A stretch of 14,847 nucleotides of DNA from Trichomonas tenax (lineage: Eukaryota > Parabasalia > Trichomonadida > Trichomonadidae): assembly GCA_023091735.1 (NCBI GenBank), contig JALKBU010001202.1, positions 1 to 14,847 of the forward strand, written 5' to 3'. Each line of letters begins with the position of its first letter. The first letter of the stretch is position 1. Of the stretch, positions 14,736 through 14,847 are shown piece after piece. Below the pieces are notes generated by a model. The model was given only the letters and a program-made list of their open reading frames with translations, did no database searches and was not told the DNA's origin. Made by a program: the position numbers and the translations under genes.

Positions 14736-14847
14736 GGAAAAGTGTCAATATGTTGAAATGGATTGAACTCAATGTTGGAAGCCAAAGAAGACTTCATTAT
14801 GAGTAGTTGTGGCCTCATAGTGAAGGATGACCTGGTGATCTAGCAGA

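Larger units (their letters stand above)
14281..14847. other. right-end intergenic stretch
   Basis: There is no gene that can be supported. It holds a 40-bp tandem repeat and an E2F-like motif, both listed separately. Short open stretches at the far right, on both strands, are too brief to judge at the window edge. Confidence 0.5.

Noticed and set aside
1..14847. CRISPR array, bacterial operon or rRNA
   Set aside because: No regularly spaced repeats, no Shine-Dalgarno-type sites and no rRNA-like sequence are seen. The gene content is eukaryotic.

Overview
The window looks like nuclear DNA of a parabasalid (trichomonad) protist, most likely Tritrichomonas-like. It is very AT-rich between genes, its genes are intronless and use the standard code, and several starts are preceded by a TCAYTW-type initiator like that of Trichomonas. 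One enzyme carries what looks like a short hydrogenosomal leader. Decayed copies of two families that are greatly expanded in trichomonads are present (BspA-like leucine-rich-repeat proteins and glycine-rich proteins). Species assignment is inference.

Seven solid genes are present: a cyclophilin with a C-terminal CaaX box (2716-3405, +), a PAP2-type lipid phosphate phosphatase (3844-4626, +), a D-2-hydroxyacid dehydrogenase close to glyoxylate/hydroxypyruvate reductase (4674-5636, -), a helical ARM/HEAT-like protein (7748-9145, +), a small helical protein of unknown function (9320-9688, +), a DPY30-domain protein (10224-10550, +), and a POC5-like centriolar protein (11001-11828, -). These are ordinary single transcription units, not an operon. 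The DPY30 and POC5 genes converge on a spacer that carries diverged ~97-bp repeats. Both families have links to cilia or centrioles, but DPY30 is also a COMPASS subunit, so a joint role is not shown.

Much of the remainder is a gene graveyard. Region 689-1406 holds a broken gene with an intact-looking promoter. Region 1990-2232 is a fragment with one internal stop. Region 2616-2747 resembles a cyclophilin N-terminus just upstream of the intact cyclophilin. Region 6062-6520 (-) is a shattered glycine-rich protein gene, back to back with a BspA-like relic (6526-7194, +), followed by further broken coding sequence to about 7606. Region 12922-14280 (-) holds three tightly packed reading frames, the first degenerate. 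They match nothing I recognise, and their compactness suggests mobile or viral-type DNA (inference).

Other structure includes two strong hairpins (557-593 and 12743-12793), a pogo/Tigger-like transposon end at about 12575, a 40-bp tandem repeat (14419-14498), and two E2F-like GC motifs, one near each edge (106-120 and 14718-14735). I found no tRNA, rRNA, CRISPR array or complete mobile element. No clearly new biological system is demonstrated. The best leads are the CaaX cyclophilin, the leader on the dehydrogenase, and the packed block at 12.9-14.3 kb.
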